From NCBI GenBank assembly GCA_025667525.1, contig CM046879.1, positions 387,709,039 through 387,773,038 on the forward strand: DNA of 64,000 nucleotides, given 5' to 3'. The stretch comes from Glebionis coronaria (taxonomy: Eukaryota; Streptophyta; Magnoliopsida; Asterales; Asteraceae). This document shows, piece by piece, positions 44,011 to 56,354 of this stretch. A program made the position numbers and the translations under genes. The notes below the pieces were generated by a model. The model was not told where the DNA came from. It did no database searches and saw nothing but the letters and a program-made list of their open reading frames with translations. Position 1 is the first letter of the stretch; the number at the start of each line of letters is the position of its first letter.

Positions 44011-46240
44011 TCCTTTATACCGGTTGCTTTTTGGGCCTTGTTTATCATGTAAGCCCCATTGACCACACCATTGTTTTTCCCTAAATGTTCACATTTTGAG
44101 GGGATCGAGTCGAGCTCATGACTCGGTAATCAAAAAAGAGGTGCCTCGTGGGGGAGATCCCATGCTTATCTTTTATTATTCACTAATAAGGGGACTTGTA
44201 CCCTTCCAACTCGTTGTCTCGTGGTTGTTTGTGATTGTGTTATCTAGATCATCATCATCGTCTACGATTGAAGACTCTCGTGTTCGTTTACGTGAGCCTC
44301 CATCATTCGATTGAAGAAGTTTTTCACGAATCCATGACATATCCTTTATTGTTCTAACAATTATCTTTTAGCATAATTAATAAACGGCTTTAGATATATT
44401 GTTGATCACCCTTTCCATGCTAGATCCTAAGCATTCGATTCTTCGTCTCTAGTATGGGGGTGCTCCACCCTTAGACTCGAAACATTGAGGACAATGTTTA
44501 CTTTTAGTATGGGGGGTGAATAGGTACTTGCTTTGCTACGCCCTCACGTTTTCCAACTTTCAATGTTTTGTTTTGCTAATAAGGCTAAAAATGGCCAAAT
44601 TTTAAAATTTTTCTTAGTTTTCATAAGTGTTTTTAAGACACGAATGTATATTTTCCGTTGGGTAGAATAAGAGTTAATTTTTGACTTGATGGGCATTTGG
44701 AGCCATTTACATTCCTTAACCCGCTCAATTCAAGTTATGCTAGACTTTTATATAGGGAGCTTTAAAACGCGAAGGTCTTAATTCATTCGGGTTAAGAACA
44801 AGAACTTTTCGCAAGTTCCTATAATTGATTCTAGAAAGTCACTTATCAAGGGAACTATAAAACGCATTCTCTAAACTTGAAAAAGTCCAAGAAAGTGCAA
44901 GATCCTATAGGTGGCTTGAAAACCCAAAACTTTGATTTGATATAGTCTTAATGAAAGCTAATCCAAATTTGGCTTAATTTTGACTTGCATGGCTAAGTAT
45001 TCACGAGTCTCTTTAATTAGAGGTCTTTATATAGTGAAGAACGAGAAATGATAGAGTTAGACAAGTGATCATGCTAAACGTAGAACATAAAAGTGTTCTT
45101 TCAAAAACTCATATGTTTTTAATTGTGGCTTTTTCTTCCCATAAGATCAATGCATTAGGAATAAATCATAATTGCAATAAGTAAGGTCGTACGATTTGAA
45201 AGGTTACTTAGCCTCTAGCGCAAGATCGTTTAAAAGTTGCTCGGGGTTGAATAGAGTTCATAGCCAAGGCATAACTTATTGAAGCGGGACGCGAAGATTG
45301 GCGATCATCCAAAAAGGCCCTAACAAGGCATGAGGAGCTCTATTTTTGCTAAAGATCCAAAGATGATGTGAAGTATCATTATTCCTAAATCAATATGAAG
45401 GATCGAGACACACGACGAGAAGCAATTACTCCCCTAAAGAATGGAGAAAGTCTATCCAAAAAGACCCTAACAAGGTATGAGGATAAATATATCCAAGTCC
45501 GAAAAGGAGGCGGATCGTTGTATATCAAAATCCAAAGTAAAGATTGAAGAAAAATGATGAAGTCGTGGTCCCTATATGAAGAATCTCTCAAAAACGTCAA
45601 GTGAAGAAATTCCAAAATATGAAGAGAAGACCATAATTTCAAGAACGTCTTCCCAAGATTTGAAGTATGAAGTACATGCCAAATATCGGTCCGAGAAAGG
45701 TCTCAAATCGTGAAACGAGTTATGCCAAGATATGAACTTAAGGAGATACACGAGAAGCCGTTTTAAAAGATTTTGTCCTTCGGCTAACTATTGATCAAAT
45801 CGTGCTACTTTGCTTTCGGACTAATAACTACTCAAATAAGTCAATATGAATCACTTGTGATCCATGACAAATAGATAAAAAATGCTAGTCACCCATTTCC
45901 TTTTATAATAACTAGGATTGCGGGGAGAAAAAGTATTACACAATTTGGACGTATGAGTAGTGTTAGCATTGTGACTTGTACCAACAATGATCTTGTTTTT
46001 GCACTTAGCATGGAATGTATGACAATCAAGGATGACGAAGTTTACTCTAAGGGACATTAATTTGTTTCTATTCTTTGACCCTAAAAGTCACCTTTTGGTG
46101 ATGAAAATCATACATTATGTCTTTACACATTCTCGTAGTATGTTGCAAGTCTTTTACTCTTCAATAAAGGTTAATAAAATTGAACTTTGGTGATGCATAG
46201 ATACTTTATTCTAGCATTGCGTGAGGGCACGGCAATGGCT
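44011..46240 (+). other. 3' non-coding internal region, unit 2
   Basis: Same content as in unit 1, including the TAGTATGGGGG blocks. No gene seen. Confidence 0.7.
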
Positions 46241-46253
46241 TAGTATGGGGGAG
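46241..46253 (+). promoter_or_regulatory. Polypurine tract, unit 2
   Basis: TAGTATGGGGGAG before LTR 3. Confidence 0.82.
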
Positions 46254-49200
46254 TGATGAGATGGCATTTATACATGATCTCATCGTTCTTTTCGGGCTTC
46301 AAATGCATTAAAATGTCATAAAATACCATATATATGCTTGTGTTTGTTTACTTGTGTATTTTAGGTATGGATATCGTGAAAAAGACAAAAGATCACAAAA
46401 TACAAGGAAAAACGGACACGAGAAACGAAGCCGTACAAAGAACCGGGCCCTAATCATGGAATTTTCAACAAATACCCTTGAAGACTTGAAGACATACAAG
46501 ATTGATCCTCCATTAATGAAGAAATGACACTTAAAACCCTTGTATATTGATAATTACAAGTTTGGTCCCTTAAGTTTGTCAAAATTGCAAAAAGGTCCTT
46601 CAACTTTGAAGAAATGACAAGATTGGTCCCTCAACAAAATCAATTTGTCAATTATGGTCCCTTATGAAGATTAAGAGACATTGAAGACCTTTGAAGATCA
46701 AGATTGTCCAAGACCAGTCCTTGAATTATTCAAGAATGGCAAAAACAACCCTTGATAAGCCTTTTCCAAAGTTTGGTGCCAAAAGTGTAAAAAGGGGAAA
46801 GATATTAACAAAGCAAAAACGGATTTAGGGCTAAAAACCTCAAATGCCAAAAATATCAAAAGAAAAGGGCCAAAGTTGCATACTTTCAAACATTCAAATG
46901 AAAACTGGCGCTTAACACCTTTTTTCCCCCAAATACGGATCAAAGGAGTTACTGTTTATCCTTTTACACTCCCAGTTTTCACCTCACTTAAACATGGGTT
47001 AAAAACCAATTCACCTTGCACATGTGTGATTCACACATGCAGAAACTAAACCCACACCTAAAAACCCCAATCCCACCACTGTGGACCCTACCCCCAATTC
47101 CCCATTCCACCAATCAGCTTACACCTTGATCCCCAAGTACTATGACGTGTCCCAAATCAACAGTGGAGATGCATTGCTTCATCACAACGCAAAAACAAAC
47201 GTCCAGGATCAAAATGTGACAACTCATCACTCAAAACCGTCAAGGGCATTTTAGAGATTTCTAGTGATTAGGGTTTTGTGTTTAAGCAGCCTAGAATGTT
47301 CATTAGACTAGTATAAATAGAGGCATCAACCTGTGATGACCCTTTGTTCCAGTTTCAAGCTTTTCCTTGTAATTCCTTTTTAAAAAAATAAAAGTTTGGT
47401 TTTTGATTTAATCAAGTGTAATCCCTTTTTATTGTTTTTAAAAGTTGTGTGTAGTGTGAAGCTTGATTCTGAGTTCCATCTTTAATTTGGTTAAGTAACT
47501 TTGATTTTCAAAGTTGTTTAAAAGTTTCTGAAATTGAGATTATTTGGTATAATCTGTTTCAGGTTTTGTTTGTTAAGAAGTTTGATGTGATTGGTTACTT
47601 AGTGTTATAAAAACATATTAAGAAGGTTTGAAAAGTTTTTGGAAGGTTTTAAAAAGAAAGAAAAGAAAACAGAAATAGTATATTGCTTGTTCTTGTGTAT
47701 TTTCTTTGATTTTTGTTAAGCAGGTATTGAAGGTTGTTGATTTTTGATCTGCATGCACCCGGGTGCATAAGGAAGTGGATTTTCATCCACCAAGGGCTTG
47801 GATGTAAGCCCTTGAGGTAAAATCCTTTTCCCTTTTTGAAAAATCTCATTTAAGTGATTTGCTTGATTTGGTGGTCTAAGTGTGTTTAAGTTGTTGGATT
47901 TGAGTTCTATTTGATGAATATGCATGTTAATAGTTGTATGAATCAGTTTGAGTGGCTTTTGAATTGATTTGATGTGAAAAAGTTTGGTTTTCAGAAGATA
48001 AAAGGGTGTTTGGATATCTGATTTAGCAGGGCAAATATTTTGATTATTGATTTAAAAACGTGTTAGAGTTGGTAGAAAGGATTAAGATAGGTTGCTAGTT
48101 AACTGGTAAGTAAGTTGGGAGAGTTTTAAGCAAGTTTGTAGTATTAAAAAAGTGAAAAGCTAGTTATAAATCTGCATATCTTCTATTCTGCTCATTTTTA
48201 TAGGATTTTGGAGCTTGATTCTTATAATCTGTTGAGATATAGGGTAACTTAGAAGTTGATGTTGATTGTGCATCATTTGGTGAGTGTGTATGCTTAATTT
48301 GAGCCATCAAAGTTCATTAGAGTGCAAGTAGCTTAGCCACAAGTCCACCAGACCTGCACAATTACATCAGCAACTCTATTTTGCCCCTTGTGTGCTTGGT
48401 TTGATCATTTGTGTGTGCTAAGTGTTAGACTCTTGATATTGTTGACTCCTTGTGCTTAAATAAGCACAAGGGTGCCCCCCTTTGTCCACAATCATCCACC
48501 AATAATCAACAGCCAAGCCCTCTTGGCTCAAAATTTAACAAGTGAACCAAAGTTCACTTGTTCATCAGTAACTTGAAAGACCTGGATACATTTTGGTTCT
48601 TGATTTGGCTTAATCAGTGCTAAAAAGAGAAGTGGATTGTGTTCTAAGCTTGTTTAGAGGTCACTGTTGGTGTTTAAAAAGAAAAAAAAAATAAAAAAGA
48701 AATAAATTGCAAAAAGGTTGCCCGCAGCGGACTCGAACCCCAGACCTCTCGCTGGAGGGTTAAGGGAACTACCACTGATCTAGACACCTTTTTACGTTAA
48801 GGGTTGATTTCAAAAGTTATTTAATACGTTTTGTCTTTCTAGCTTAATAAATAAGCCGTAGCTTATTTTTGTCTTTTCCAGCTTATTGGTTTAACGTTTT
48901 TGTTTATTTTCATTTTTCCTAGGACCCTTATTAGATTTGTGACTTTTCTAGCTAATTTTTATATTTTTCCTTTTATTTAATTATTTTCTAGGATTTATTT
49001 ATTATACGTTTTTTATAAAATCATAAAAAATAGTAAAAATAGTTTTAATTTTCAAAAAAATAGTTTTTAGCTTTTTAATAAATATTTTGAGGTTTACATT
49101 AGGTTTTGGTTTTATAAACTTTAATTTTTAATTTTATATTATTTTAAGGTTTTTTATAAACTTTAAACATTTTTATAAAATTATTAAAAAAGGTTTAGGA

Positions 49201-50028
49201 ACTTTAATTTGTGTTTTTCTCTTAGTTAGAATATTTTAAGTTTTTAGAAATTTTTTAGAATTAATTTTATAAACTTTTTATTTTTAGTATTATTTTAATA
49301 TTATTTTATTATTAAAAAATCAAAATTTTCTTTTTATTTCTTTTTCATTTTTCTTAGGTTCTTTAGCATTAATTAAGACCTTTCCATTTTTAGAATAATT
49401 TTATAGCTTTTAGATTTATTTTTATAATTATTTTAAGTTTAATTAGGTTTTAATCATTTTTAATCATTTTTAGAGTTTTAAAAATAGTTTTAATAGCTTT
49501 TAATTTTTATAAAATTACTTTTTAGTCTTCTAATAATATAAGTTAAGTAATTATTCAATAAAATCATATTTTAGACATTTGAATTAGTTATATTTAATTT
49601 TAGGGCTTTAATTAGCATTTAAAATTAAATATTTAATTAATAAAAGGTTTTAAAATATCTTTGTTGGATTTTTATCTTTATTTATATTATTTTAGACTTG
49701 TTTTTAGCCTTTTTAATTATTGATTTTGTTTTTGGTCTTAGCATTAAAATTTTTAATTAGGGTAGTTTTTCACGACTTTACGTCTTTTACGTTGTAGTTT
49801 AATTTTAACGTAACCGTCTTTTCATCTTCTCATCCCCATTCTTCTCAGTATTAATCTCAAATAATTACAAGTTAATTCACACACATATACCTCCTTGGGA
49901 AACGAACTTTCTCTCTTTTAAGTGATTGGGTCATTTGTGTTGATTTTTCCTAAAATCATCACTCGATACTTACCGCTCATATACGTTCTTTTGTTTTCTT
50001 AAACAAGAGTCGTATTTTACCACAATCA
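46254..50028 (+). repeat. Array LTR 3 (3,775 bp), shared by units 2 and 3
   Basis: It differs from LTRs 1 and 2 at several sites that LTR 4 shares: CGCTTAAC for CGCCTAAC (46911), CAAGCTTTT for CACGCTTTT (about 47358), TTTTGTTTG for TTTTGGTTG (about 47568), one T missing near 49382, and AAAATTAAA for AAAAATAAA (49622). Confidence 0.92.
48716..48788 (-). other. tRNA-like Pol III module in LTR 3
   Basis: Same 73-base segment as in LTRs 1 and 2. The boxes are unchanged although other LTR sites differ. Confidence 0.65.
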
Positions 50029-50031
50029 TTT

Positions 50032-50049
50032 TGGCGCCGCTGCCGGGGA
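50032..50049 (+). promoter_or_regulatory. Primer binding site, tRNA-Asp type, unit 3
   Basis: Same as in unit 1. Confidence 0.88.
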
Positions 50050-50783
50050 GGTGTGTTGTGCTTTAATTTGGAAGCTTTTGTTTTTGATATTATCCATAAT
50101 AAGTATTTGTGTTAAGTGGAACTCCCTTAACACGTATTATCGGTTTTCTTGGTTTTTCTTGTACAAATATTATTAATATATTGTATTAAGTATCACAATC
50201 AATATACAATATCTCCAAAAGTGTGAAAACACAACCTTAATTGGGATTTGATCTCCTAATTATTGTATTCGAATCTCAAACAAAAAGAAAAGGCAAAAAT
50301 AGATAAATACTTTCGTGAAGCTCGATTTTGAAAGATACAAACTATAAGGTGGGTATAAGGCGGGTATTATAAAATATACCCTAAGGAAAAAGGCTCTTAA
50401 GTGCTTCGCGCCGCCTCGTTTCCCCGCTTGCTTGTGAGTATTTTGAGATTGAAGGCTAATCGAGGGTTTTGCCGCCCAAAGTATTAATACGTATACTATA
50501 TTTGCTTGGTTTTCTTTGTGATTAAACCCTCTTGAACAATTTGGTTTTCACCAAAGTTCTAAAGTCATTCGAAGGCGTTCACTCCACGTGATCGTTTTCA
50601 TTCCTTTGAGGATTCTTTAATCAAGAGTTTGATTCGAGGAGAGATTTTGTAGATTGTTGTCTACGAAGATACACCAAAATCCAAAAAAATTAAATATCAT
50701 CAAAAACACACAAAAAAAATTGAAAATTCACAAAACAACCAAAAAGAATCTTCTTTGCTCACCTCCCATTCTTCGTGAAGTTT
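50050..50783 (+). other. 5' untranslated leader, unit 3
   Basis: As in unit 1, with CACACAAAAAAAATTG in place of the longer A-run, a change shared with unit 4. No gene. Confidence 0.6.
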
Positions 50784-53700
50784 ATGATCACTCGTAATCA
50801 AGCTAAACGAGCTCGTAAACGTCTTCAAAAGCAAGCAAATCAAGGATCGTTGATTGTTGAAGAACCTCCAATTGTTGAACCTATTGTAGAACAAGAAGTC
50901 GTCATGGCTAATCGTACTATGATGGAGTTGCTACAAGCACCCACCGAGGGTTTTGGAGAGGCTATTGTGATTCCCGCCATCCTTGCGGAGAATTTCGAGA
51001 TTAAGACGGGTTTAATGTCTATGTTGCAAGCAAACAAGTTTAGAGGTCACGAGAAAGACAACCCGCATTACCATATTAGGAATTTCAACCGTCTCACCGC
51101 CACTAGCAAATTCAAAGATGTTCCACATGACGCCATTAAGATGATGTTGTTTCCATATTCGTTGGATGGACCCGCAAAAATTTGGCTCGAGAAAGAACCG
51201 CCAAATTCGATTTTGACATGGGCCGATCTCGTTTCTAAGTTTGTGAACAAGTTTTTTCCACCATCTAAAACAACACACTTAAAAAATGAGATTTCACGAT
51301 TTGTGCAACGTAACAATGAAAGTTTTTCAATGGCATGGGAACGATTTAAAGAGATGTTACATGAATGTCCACACCATGATTTTTCGGAATTGCATCAAAT
51401 TGATACTTTTTATAATGGGCTTAATGATCATGAACGAGATTATTTGAATGCCGCCGCGGGTGGTAATTTTTTGTGCAAGACGACAAATGAGGCTTTACAA
51501 ATCATTGAAAATCGATCTAAGGTTTATAGCCCTCGTAACACACCGAGTGTTGCCAATATGGGTTCGTCATCTTCGTCACAATCGTCTCGTAGCATTAACG
51601 CCTTACATGATGAAGCTAATGAGGAAAATCGGTTTTTTGATAGATTTGCTAATCTAATGTCCCATTGGAAGGCTCAAGAAGCTTCCAATTCCGCTTCGGT
51701 TAAAGCGGTTGCTAAGAGTTGTTTATCTTGTGGGGGAGCTCATGATCTTTCCGAGTGCATTACCGCGGATGGTAACACTTCGAGTGCTTATGTAGCAACG
51801 GGAACTTATAACCAAAACGGCCAAGGTTCCCGCCAAAATCAAGCTCCACCAAACCAAAATGTTAATAATTATCGAAACAACAACCAAGGTAATTACCAAG
51901 GCAACACACGCAATTACAACAAAGGGAATTATCAAAGTGGGAATGGACAAATCTCTAATCAAAACCAAAACTGTGATTTTCAAAACACTACACAAGGTTT
52001 TCAAAATGCTCACACGAAAAATTTGCAAGGAGAATTTTTGGATTATGCAAAAGCAAATGATGCTAAATTTGATAATATGCAACGTGAGATGATTAGCTTA
52101 AGATCCGAGTTAAAAAACGAGCTTAAAAATGAACTTGCTAATGAACTTAAAACTCATGCAAACAAAATGGAAGGAAATGTCCAACGTCTTCAACAAAACC
52201 AACAAAAGATAGAATTAGGACAACATGAGATTAAGCAAGAGTTATTGAAAGCGGATGCTAGGCAATCAAAATTTGAGGACCGAATGGCTAAGATGTTTGA
52301 AGCAATCATGTGTAAGCCCTCTTCTTCGGGTGGTCTTCCTAGTGATACCATTAACAACCCGAGGGGAGAATTGAAGGTTGTTGCTACACGAAGTGGTAAA
52401 ACTTTCAAGGAACCAATCTCTCGTACAAGTACTTCTAAGGAGAAGGAAATCGAGAAAGAACCCGAGGTGATGGTCGAAAAGGAGCATATTACAATCCCAC
52501 GAAGTACCGCTCAAACCACACCTACGGTTGAACCAATACCAATTGTGGAACCCGAGTTTCCAAGGCCGTTGCCTAATGACCAACCCACACCACCTTTACC
52601 CTACCCTTCGAGACGAAACAAAGAGAAAGCACAAGAACGGAACAATTATCAATTTGAGCTATTTATGAAAATGTTTCGTGATTTGCATTTTAACATAAGT
52701 TTTGCCGATGCTTTAATCATGATGCCTCGATTCGCCGCAAACTTCAAAAGTATGCTAAACAACAAAGAGAAGTTACAACAATCGTCTAGTTGTTCATCGG
52801 TTTTTCTTAGCCGCATACCACAAAAAGTCGGTGATCCCGGTAAATTTTTGATTCCGTGTGCTATACAAGATATGGAGGAATGCTACGCCTTGGCCGATCT
52901 TGGCGCTAGTATTAATTTGATGCCTCTCGAGATTTTCAAATCGCTTTCACTTCCGGCTCTTACTCCTTCGAACATGACCATCGAGATGGCCGATCATTCT
53001 ACGATCATGGCATGTGGAGTAGCCGAGGACGTTTTCGTTAAAGTCGGAAAGTTTTACTATCCCGTTGACTTTATCGTTGTAGACATTCCTATCGATCGAA
53101 AAGTTCCTCTCATTTTGGGTCGTTCATTTTTGGATACATCAAGAGCACTTATCGATGTTCATGCTCGAAAAATCACCCTTCGTTTCAATGAGGAAGAACT
53201 TGTCATCAATGCAACACAAAACTCCAATCTTTCTCATGTCTATTCTATTGCAACTTTAAACCATGGTAACTCGACCAATGTCGTTTGCAAAGAATTTTCA
53301 CCAAGAGTTTTAGGGAATGTTTCCAAAAACAATTTACCATTTCCTCCGCCGGTGGAGGTTATGAGTGCAAAACCTACAAAGAAGAAACCATCAATACTTG
53401 AATCGAAAAATCCTTCGCCTCATCTCGAACATTCATTCTTGAAAAGTGTTGATAAGTTGCCGGTTTCTACGGAAGATCTTTCGGATGATGAATATGTTGA
53501 CCCCAATGGGGAGGTTTTCTTCGTCGATAAACGTTTTGAGAACTTGCCACCACCAAAACCAAAACGGTTTCAAAATGTGAGAATTTTTAGTGTAACTAAC
53601 ATCATCTTAGAAACACCAAATATTTTCGACATAATCAAAAAGGGTTTTCATAAGGAGAGTTTAAAAGATAACAAAGAAAAAGATCTTAAAAGTGATTTAA

Positions 53701-54110
53701 TTGATTTTTCTACAAATCTAACTCCGTCATCACCGCGTGATTTGAGTGCTACAAGCTCGTCTACTCCTTTTGACGATGTTTTGTGTGGTTCTAGTATGGG
53801 GGAAGCCCCTTATGTTCCCTCATCCTTGTCCACCGAGGACGAGATATTCGATCCCGGAATTTCATGTAAAGGGAAATCTCGGTCTTCCACCGATGCAATA
53901 AATGGAAACTATATCTATTTGCTTGGTGCGAGTCTACCTCGAGTAGCTCAAACGTTTGTCTTACCAATTGTCTCACCCTTCTACTTCTCGTCTATTTTCT
54001 TCAAACTCTTTGAGTTTATGGCACATGATGAAGTGGCGTTAATTTGTTTTTCCAATGGAAACGAGAACGCCATCTTCGACCCCGGTATTTTGCATCAGTT
54101 AAGGACTTAG
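50784..54110 (+). CDS. Gag-protease protein of array unit 3 (1108 residues)
   Basis: Intact copy with Gly779 and the DLGAS active site present. Differences from unit 1: Lys19Asn in the basic N-terminus, Arg397Cys in the Asn/Gln-rich stretch, Met476Ile in the coiled coil, Val941Ile and His1105Gln in the C-terminal part. The first three are shared with unit 4, so units 3 and 4 form one sub-lineage. Domains, start site and length are otherwise as in unit 1. Confidence 0.92.
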   Translation: MITRNQAKRARKRLQKQANQGSLIVEEPPIVEPIVEQEVVMANRTMMELLQAPTEGFGEAIVIPAILAENFEIKTGLMSMLQANKFRGHEKDNPHYHIRNFNRLTATSKFKDVPHDAIKMMLFPYSLDGPAKIWLEKEPPNSILTWADLVSKFVNKFFPPSKTTHLKNEISRFVQRNNESFSMAWERFKEMLHECPHHDFSELHQIDTFYNGLNDHERDYLNAAAGGNFLCKTTNEALQIIENRSKVYSPRNTPSVANMGSSSSSQSSRSINALHDEANEENRFFDRFANLMSHWKAQEASNSASVKAVAKSCLSCGGAHDLSECITADGNTSSAYVATGTYNQNGQGSRQNQAPPNQNVNNYRNNNQGNYQGNTRNYNKGNYQSGNGQISNQNQNCDFQNTTQGFQNAHTKNLQGEFLDYAKANDAKFDNMQREMISLRSELKNELKNELANELKTHANKMEGNVQRLQQNQQKIELGQHEIKQELLKADARQSKFEDRMAKMFEAIMCKPSSSGGLPSDTINNPRGELKVVATRSGKTFKEPISRTSTSKEKEIEKEPEVMVEKEHITIPRSTAQTTPTVEPIPIVEPEFPRPLPNDQPTPPLPYPSRRNKEKAQERNNYQFELFMKMFRDLHFNISFADALIMMPRFAANFKSMLNNKEKLQQSSSCSSVFLSRIPQKVGDPGKFLIPCAIQDMEECYALADLGASINLMPLEIFKSLSLPALTPSNMTIEMADHSTIMACGVAEDVFVKVGKFYYPVDFIVVDIPIDRKVPLILGRSFLDTSRALIDVHARKITLRFNEEELVINATQNSNLSHVYSIATLNHGNSTNVVCKEFSPRVLGNVSKNNLPFPPPVEVMSAKPTKKKPSILESKNPSPHLEHSFLKSVDKLPVSTEDLSDDEYVDPNGEVFFVDKRFENLPPPKPKRFQNVRIFSVTNIILETPNIFDIIKKGFHKESLKDNKEKDLKSDLIDFSTNLTPSSPRDLSATSSSTPFDDVLCGSSMGEAPYVPSSLSTEDEIFDPGISCKGKSRSSTDAINGNYIYLLGASLPRVAQTFVLPIVSPFYFSSIFFKLFEFMAHDEVALICFSNGNENAIFDPGILHQLRT

Positions 54111-56341
54111 TCCTTTATACCGGTTGCTTTTTGGGCCTTGTTTATCATGTAAGCCCTATTGACCACACCATTGTTTTTCCCTAAATGTTCACATTTTGAG
54201 GGGATCGAGTCGAGCTCATGACTCGGTAATCAAAAAAGAGGTGCCTCGTGGGGGAGATCCCATGCTTATCTTTTATTATTCACTAATAAGGGGACTTGTA
54301 CCCTTCCAACTCGTTGTCTCGTGGTTGTTTGTGATTGTGTTATCTAGATCATCATCATCGTCTACGATTGAAGACTCTCGTGTTCGTTTACGTGAGCCTC
54401 CATCATTCGATTAAAGAAGTTTTTCACGAATCCATGACATATCCTTTATTGTTCTAACAATTATCTTTTAGCATAATTAATAAACGGCTTTAGATATATT
54501 GTTGATCACCCTTTCCATGCTAGATCCTAAGCATTCGATTCTTCGTCTCTAGTATGGGGGTGCTCCACCCTTAGACTCGAAACATTGAGGACAATGTTTA
54601 CTTTTAGTATGGGGGGGTGAATAGGTACTTGCTTTGCTACGCCCTCACGTTTTCCAACTTTCAATGTTTTGTTTTGCTAATAAGGCTAAAAATGGCCAAA
54701 TTTTAAAATTTTTCTTAGTTTTCATAAGTGTTTTTAAGACACGAATGTATATTTTCCGTTGGGTAGAATAAGAGTTAATTTTTGACTTGATGGGCATTTG
54801 GAGCCATTTACATTCCTTAACCCGCTCAATTCAAGTTTTGCTAGACTTTTATATAGGGAGCTTTAAAACGCGAAAGTCTTAATTCATTCGGGTTAAGAAC
54901 AAGAACTTTTCGCAAGTTCCTATAATTGATTCTAGAAAGTCACTTATCAAGGGAACTATAAAACGCATTCTCTAAACTTGAAAAAGTCCAAGAAAGTGCA
55001 AGATCCTATAGGTGGCTTGAAAACCCAAAACTTTGATTTGATATAGTCTTAATGAAAGCTAATCCAAATTTGGCTTAATTTTGACTTGCATGGCTAAGTA
55101 TTCACGAGTCTCTTTAATTAGAGGTCTTTATATAGTGAAGAACGAGAAATGATAGAGTTAGACAAGTGATCATGCTAAACGTAGAACATAAAAGTGTTCT
55201 TTCAAAAACTCATATGTTTTTAATTGTGGCTTTTTCTTCCCATAAGATCAATGCATTAGGAATAAATCATAATTGCAATAAGTAAGGTCGTACGATTTGA
55301 AAGGTTACTTAGCCTCTAGCGCAAGATCGTTTAAAAGTTGCTCGGGGTTGAATAGAGTTCATAGCCAAGGCATAACTTATTGAAGCGGGACGCGAAGATT
55401 GGCGATCATCCAAAAAGGCCCTAACAAGGCATGAGGAGCTCTATTTTTGCTAAAGATCCAAAGATGATGTGAAGTATCATTATTCCTAAATCAATATGAA
55501 GGATCGAGACACACGACGAGAAGCAATTACTCCCCTAAAGAATGGAGAAAGTCTATCCAAAAAGACCCTAACAAGGTATGAGGATAAATATATCCAAGTC
55601 CGAAAAGGAGGCGGATCGTTGTATATCAAAATCCAAAGTAAAGATTGAAGAAAAATGATGAAGTCGTGGTCCCTATATGAAGAATCTCTCAAAAACGTCA
55701 AGTGAAGAAATTCCAAAATATGAAGAGAAGACCATAATTTCAAGAACGTCTTCCCAAGATTTGAAGTATGAAGTACATGCCAAATATCGGTCCGAGAAAG
55801 GTCTCAAATCGTGAAACGAGTTATGCCAAGATATGAACTTAAGGAGATACACGAGAAGCCGTTTTAAAAGATTTTGTCCTTCGGCTAACTATTGATCAAA
55901 TCGTGCTACTTTGCTTTCGGACTAATAACTACTCAAATAAGTCAATATGAATCACTTGTGATCCATGACAAATAGATAAAAAATGCTAGTCACCCATTTC
56001 CTTTTATAATAACTAGGATTGCGGGGAGAAAAAGTATTACACAATTTGGACGTATGAGTAGTGTTAGCATTGTGACTTGTACCAACAATGATCTTGTTTT
56101 TGCACTTAGCATGGAATGTATGACAATCAAGGATGACGAAGTTTACTCTAAGGGACATTAATTTGTTTCTATTCTTTGACCCTAAAAGTCACCTTTTGGT
56201 GATGAAAATCATACATTATGTCTTTACACATTCTCGTAGTATGTTGCAAGTCTTTTACTCTTCAATAAAGGTTAATAAAATTGAACTTTGGTGATGCATA
56301 GATACTTTATTCTAGCATTGCGTGAGGGCACGGCAATGGCT
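54111..56341 (+). other. 3' non-coding internal region, unit 3
   Basis: As in unit 1 with a few private changes, such as an extra G in the internal TAGTATGGGGGG block near 54607-54617. No gene seen. Confidence 0.7.
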
Positions 56342-56354
56342 TAGTATGGGGGAG
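56342..56354 (+). promoter_or_regulatory. Polypurine tract, unit 3
   Basis: TAGTATGGGGGAG before LTR 4. Confidence 0.82.
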